Of a stretch of DNA of 64,000 bases, positions 62,254 to 64,000 are shown piece by piece. Origin of the DNA: Aquimarina sp042434915 (GTDB lineage Bacteria > Bacteroidota > Bacteroidia > Flavobacteriales > Flavobacteriaceae); the NCBI RefSeq assembly GCF_042434915.1, contig NZ_CP170198.1, positions 62,001 through 126,000 on the forward strand, given 5' to 3'. Position 1 is the stretch's first letter, and each line of letters starts with the position of its first letter. The notes under the pieces are model-generated. The model did no database searches and was not told the origin of the DNA. It saw nothing but the letters and a program-made list of their open reading frames with translations. The position numbers were made by a program, and so were the translations under genes.

Positions 62254-63543
62254 ATGCTTATGAAAAATCAACAACACTTGGTTGCCCAGACTGCAGCCGT
62301 ACAAAATGAGAAGCTTACGGCATTATTGCAGTATGTGCAGGCTCATTCTCCTTACTATCAACGGCTGTTTGCCAAGAACAAAATAGCTGTAGATCAAATC
62401 ACCACAGTCAACGATTTGAAACAGCTGCCAATAACGACCAAAGAAGACTTACAGGCATTTAATGATGATTTTTTATGTGTGCCCAAAACTGAGATTGTCG
62501 ATTATGTTACTACATCGGGTACATTGGGTAAGCCCGTTACTTTTGCATTAACCGATCAGGATCTGGATCGTCTTACCGAAAACGAATCTAGATCGTTTGC
62601 TATTGCTGGGGTGACCAAAGCAGATGTAGTACAGTTAACAACCACTTTGGATCGTCGTTTTATGGCAGGATTGGCGTATTTTTTGGGTACCCGTAAGTTG
62701 GGTGCGGCCATGGTGCGCGTGGGATCGGGAATACCAGAGTTACAGTGGGATTCGATACATCGTTTTCAATCAACCTATTTAATTGTGGTACCGTCGTTTT
62801 TATTGAAATTGATTGCGTATGCCGAGACGCATGGTATTGATTATAACGCCTCGTCAGTAAAAGCTGCGATTTGTATTGGCGAACCCCTGCGGGATCAAAA
62901 TTTTGAACTGAATACGCTGGGAACCAAAATCAAAGAGAAATGGGATATAGCGTTGTACTCAACCTATGCATCTACCGAGATGAGTACCGCTTTTACCGAG
63001 TGTACTGCACATAATGGCGGCCATCACCATCCGGATTTGATTATCACCGAAATTCTGGATGAGCACGGTAAGGCGGTACAAGATGGCGAAGTAGGGGAGT
63101 TGGTAATCACAACCCTTGGGGTGCAAGCTATGCCTCTGGTACGCTATACAACTGGCGACATGGTACGCGCTCATAAAGAACCCTGTAGCTGTGGTCGAAC
63201 CACTATGCGGCTAAGTCCGGTACTGGGTCGTAAAAAACATATGATTAAATATAAAGGTACGACACTATATCCACAAAGTGTGGTTGAGGTATTGACTAGT
63301 TTTAAAGACGTGTTGGTATATGTGATCGAAGTTGTCACCAACGAACTAGAAACGGATAAGCTTTTGATTCATGTGTCAGACACCTTAAGCGCTGCAGACT
63401 GTAAAGCCTTAAAAGAGCATTTTAGAGCCAATCTACGAGTGGTACCCGATCTAGTATTGCAACCTATGGCAACGCTAAAAGCTATGAAATTTCCCGAAAT
63501 GAGTCGTAAACCGATTACGTTTATTGATTCGAGAAGAGGGTAG
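62254..63543 (+). CDS. AMP-forming ligase of the phenylacetate-CoA ligase (PaaK) type
   Basis: The 429 residues show VTTSGTLGKPVTF near residue 86 (ATP loop), YASTEMSTAFTEC, YTTGDMVRAHK and the CGRTT region with RLSPVLGRKKHMIKYKGTTLYPQSVVEVL, as in PaaK and its relatives. It activates an aryl or acyl acid as adenylate or CoA ester. It is the last gene of the operon, 2 bases after the C45 gene. An ATG at 62260 could be the true start. Confidence 0.88.
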   Translation: MLMKNQQHLVAQTAAVQNEKLTALLQYVQAHSPYYQRLFAKNKIAVDQITTVNDLKQLPITTKEDLQAFNDDFLCVPKTEIVDYVTTSGTLGKPVTFALTDQDLDRLTENESRSFAIAGVTKADVVQLTTTLDRRFMAGLAYFLGTRKLGAAMVRVGSGIPELQWDSIHRFQSTYLIVVPSFLLKLIAYAETHGIDYNASSVKAAICIGEPLRDQNFELNTLGTKIKEKWDIALYSTYASTEMSTAFTECTAHNGGHHHPDLIITEILDEHGKAVQDGEVGELVITTLGVQAMPLVRYTTGDMVRAHKEPCSCGRTTMRLSPVLGRKKHMIKYKGTTLYPQSVVEVLTSFKDVLVYVIEVVTNELETDKLLIHVSDTLSAADCKALKEHFRANLRVVPDLVLQPMATLKAMKFPEMSRKPITFIDSRRG

Positions 63544-63925
63544 TTTGATAAAAATAATCTTTCTTATGTATCGTAAAGCAAACGACCGATTACACAATGC
63601 TTGTAAAGGATGTTTTTGTGGTATCTTGTTTATAGTGCAATTAATTACAAGCTTAGTTTCTCTAAGATAATTACTGGACTTTATTAGTACATCACAAGTC
63701 ACAGATTAGGGATGACACTATCTCATAACAAAAAATGAATAATCTTTATCTTCAAAGTGAAAAAATAGCTAAACAGTGTACTAATCTTAAGCGTATTTCA
63801 CCAAAACTTCTCGAATTAAATTGAAACAGGATCATTTTTCTTAAAATTATATTAAATTAGGCACGGTCGGCTCGCGTATTATTGTCGTCATACGGTATAA
63901 AGTTTATTAACTAAAAGTTTGTTTT
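63544..63925. other. Intergenic region after the lipid operon
   Basis: This 382-base stretch has no convincing gene. A 34-codon frame at 63566-63670 lacks support. A weak CTTAG/CTAAG hairpin lies near 63652-63666, with no T tract. No consensus promoter for the DUF805 gene is clear. Confidence 0.5.
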
Positions 63926-64000
63926 ATGAATTGGTATTTAAAAGCGTTTAAACAATACGCAGATTTTAAAGGAAGAGCTAGAAGAAAAGAGTATTGGTTT
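63926..64000 (+). CDS. DUF805-family membrane protein, N-terminal part
   Basis: The frame from ATG 63926 runs off the window after 25 codons. MNWYLKAFKQYADFKGRARRKEYWF is split here as MNWYLKAFKQYADF and KGRARRKEYWF; the FKGRARRKEYW segment is the hallmark start of DUF805 membrane proteins. The function of the family is unknown. Confidence 0.83.
   Translation, partial: MNWYLKAFKQYADFKGRARRKEYWF

Noticed and set aside
63566..63670. 34-codon frame with a Cys cluster after the lipid operon
   Set aside because: No promoter, start signal or recognisable similarity; short frames like this are expected by chance.
1..64000. CRISPR arrays, insertion sequences, prophage or tRNA genes
   Set aside because: No spaced direct repeats, transposase or integrase genes, or cloverleaf-like sequences were seen by eye; a covariance-model scan would be needed to be certain for tRNAs.

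Overview
The window is AT-rich chromosomal DNA from a member of the Bacteroidetes, most likely a marine-type Flavobacteriaceae; an Aquimarina-like genus is a guess from gene content. Evidence seen in the sequence: a SusC/SusD pair, promoters of the TTTG-N19-TAnnTTTG type, almost no Shine-Dalgarno sequences, zinc-free L36 and S14, a Rho factor with a long basic insertion, a c-di-AMP cyclase beside folP, and a flexirubin/aryl-polyene-type lipid operon. No rRNA, tRNA, CRISPR array, insertion sequence or prophage was seen.

Layout. 1-2974: the 3' part of a TonB-dependent SusC-type receptor and its SusD lipoprotein, closed by a strong terminator. 3380-20751: one continuous ribosomal block with str, S10, spc and alpha genes fused (rpsL-rpsG-fusA-rpsJ, then rplC to rplQ), including secY, infA, rpoA and two small genes that are easy to miss, rpmD and rpmJ. 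tuf is absent. Three gaps inside this compact block hold structured RNA candidates: an attenuator-like element before rplC, a stem-loop before rpsH and a nested three-stem element before rpsD. 20779-24852: carA, eno and gltA. 25031-27310: two guanidino-group-modifying enzymes (DDAH/amidinotransferase type and CtlX type) with a downstream Rrf2 regulator. 27314-29886: a CpeT/CpcT-like lipoprotein and an SDR/DUF2867 protein with a small partner, all on the minus strand. 29946-35015: argS, a SYLF-domain protein, ffh and folD. 35313-39483 (minus): an SH3/alanine-rich protein with a long leader, msrA and rho. 39652-44936: a DUF4293 protein, a YfcE-like phosphoesterase, truA, an MsbA-like ABC exporter, cdaA and folP. 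45112-49964: a DUF1599 tandem protein, a BT_3928-type DoxX/MauE membrane protein, an orphan OppB-type permease, tpiA, prmA and clpS. 50449-53903: an M57 metalloprotease lipoprotein, two small unknown proteins and a K+/H+ antiporter. 54165-63543: a tightly coupled five-gene operon (GT2-DUF2062; MMPL-acyltransferase-methyltransferase-like fusion; FAD oxidoreductase; C45 lipoprotein; AMP-ligase of the PaaK type). 63926 to the edge: the start of a DUF805 membrane protein.

How it works together. Most of the window is housekeeping: translation, transcription, protein export, central carbon, folate and arginine/pyrimidine metabolism. The least understood part is the five-gene operon at 54-63.5 kb. 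Its enzyme types match accessory genes of flexirubin/aryl-polyene clusters, yet no ketosynthase, acyl carrier protein or ammonia lyase lies beside it in this window. Next in interest are the RNA leader candidates in the ribosomal block, the arginine-modifying operon with its own Rrf2 regulator, and the CpeT-like lipoprotein in an apparently non-phototrophic bacterium.
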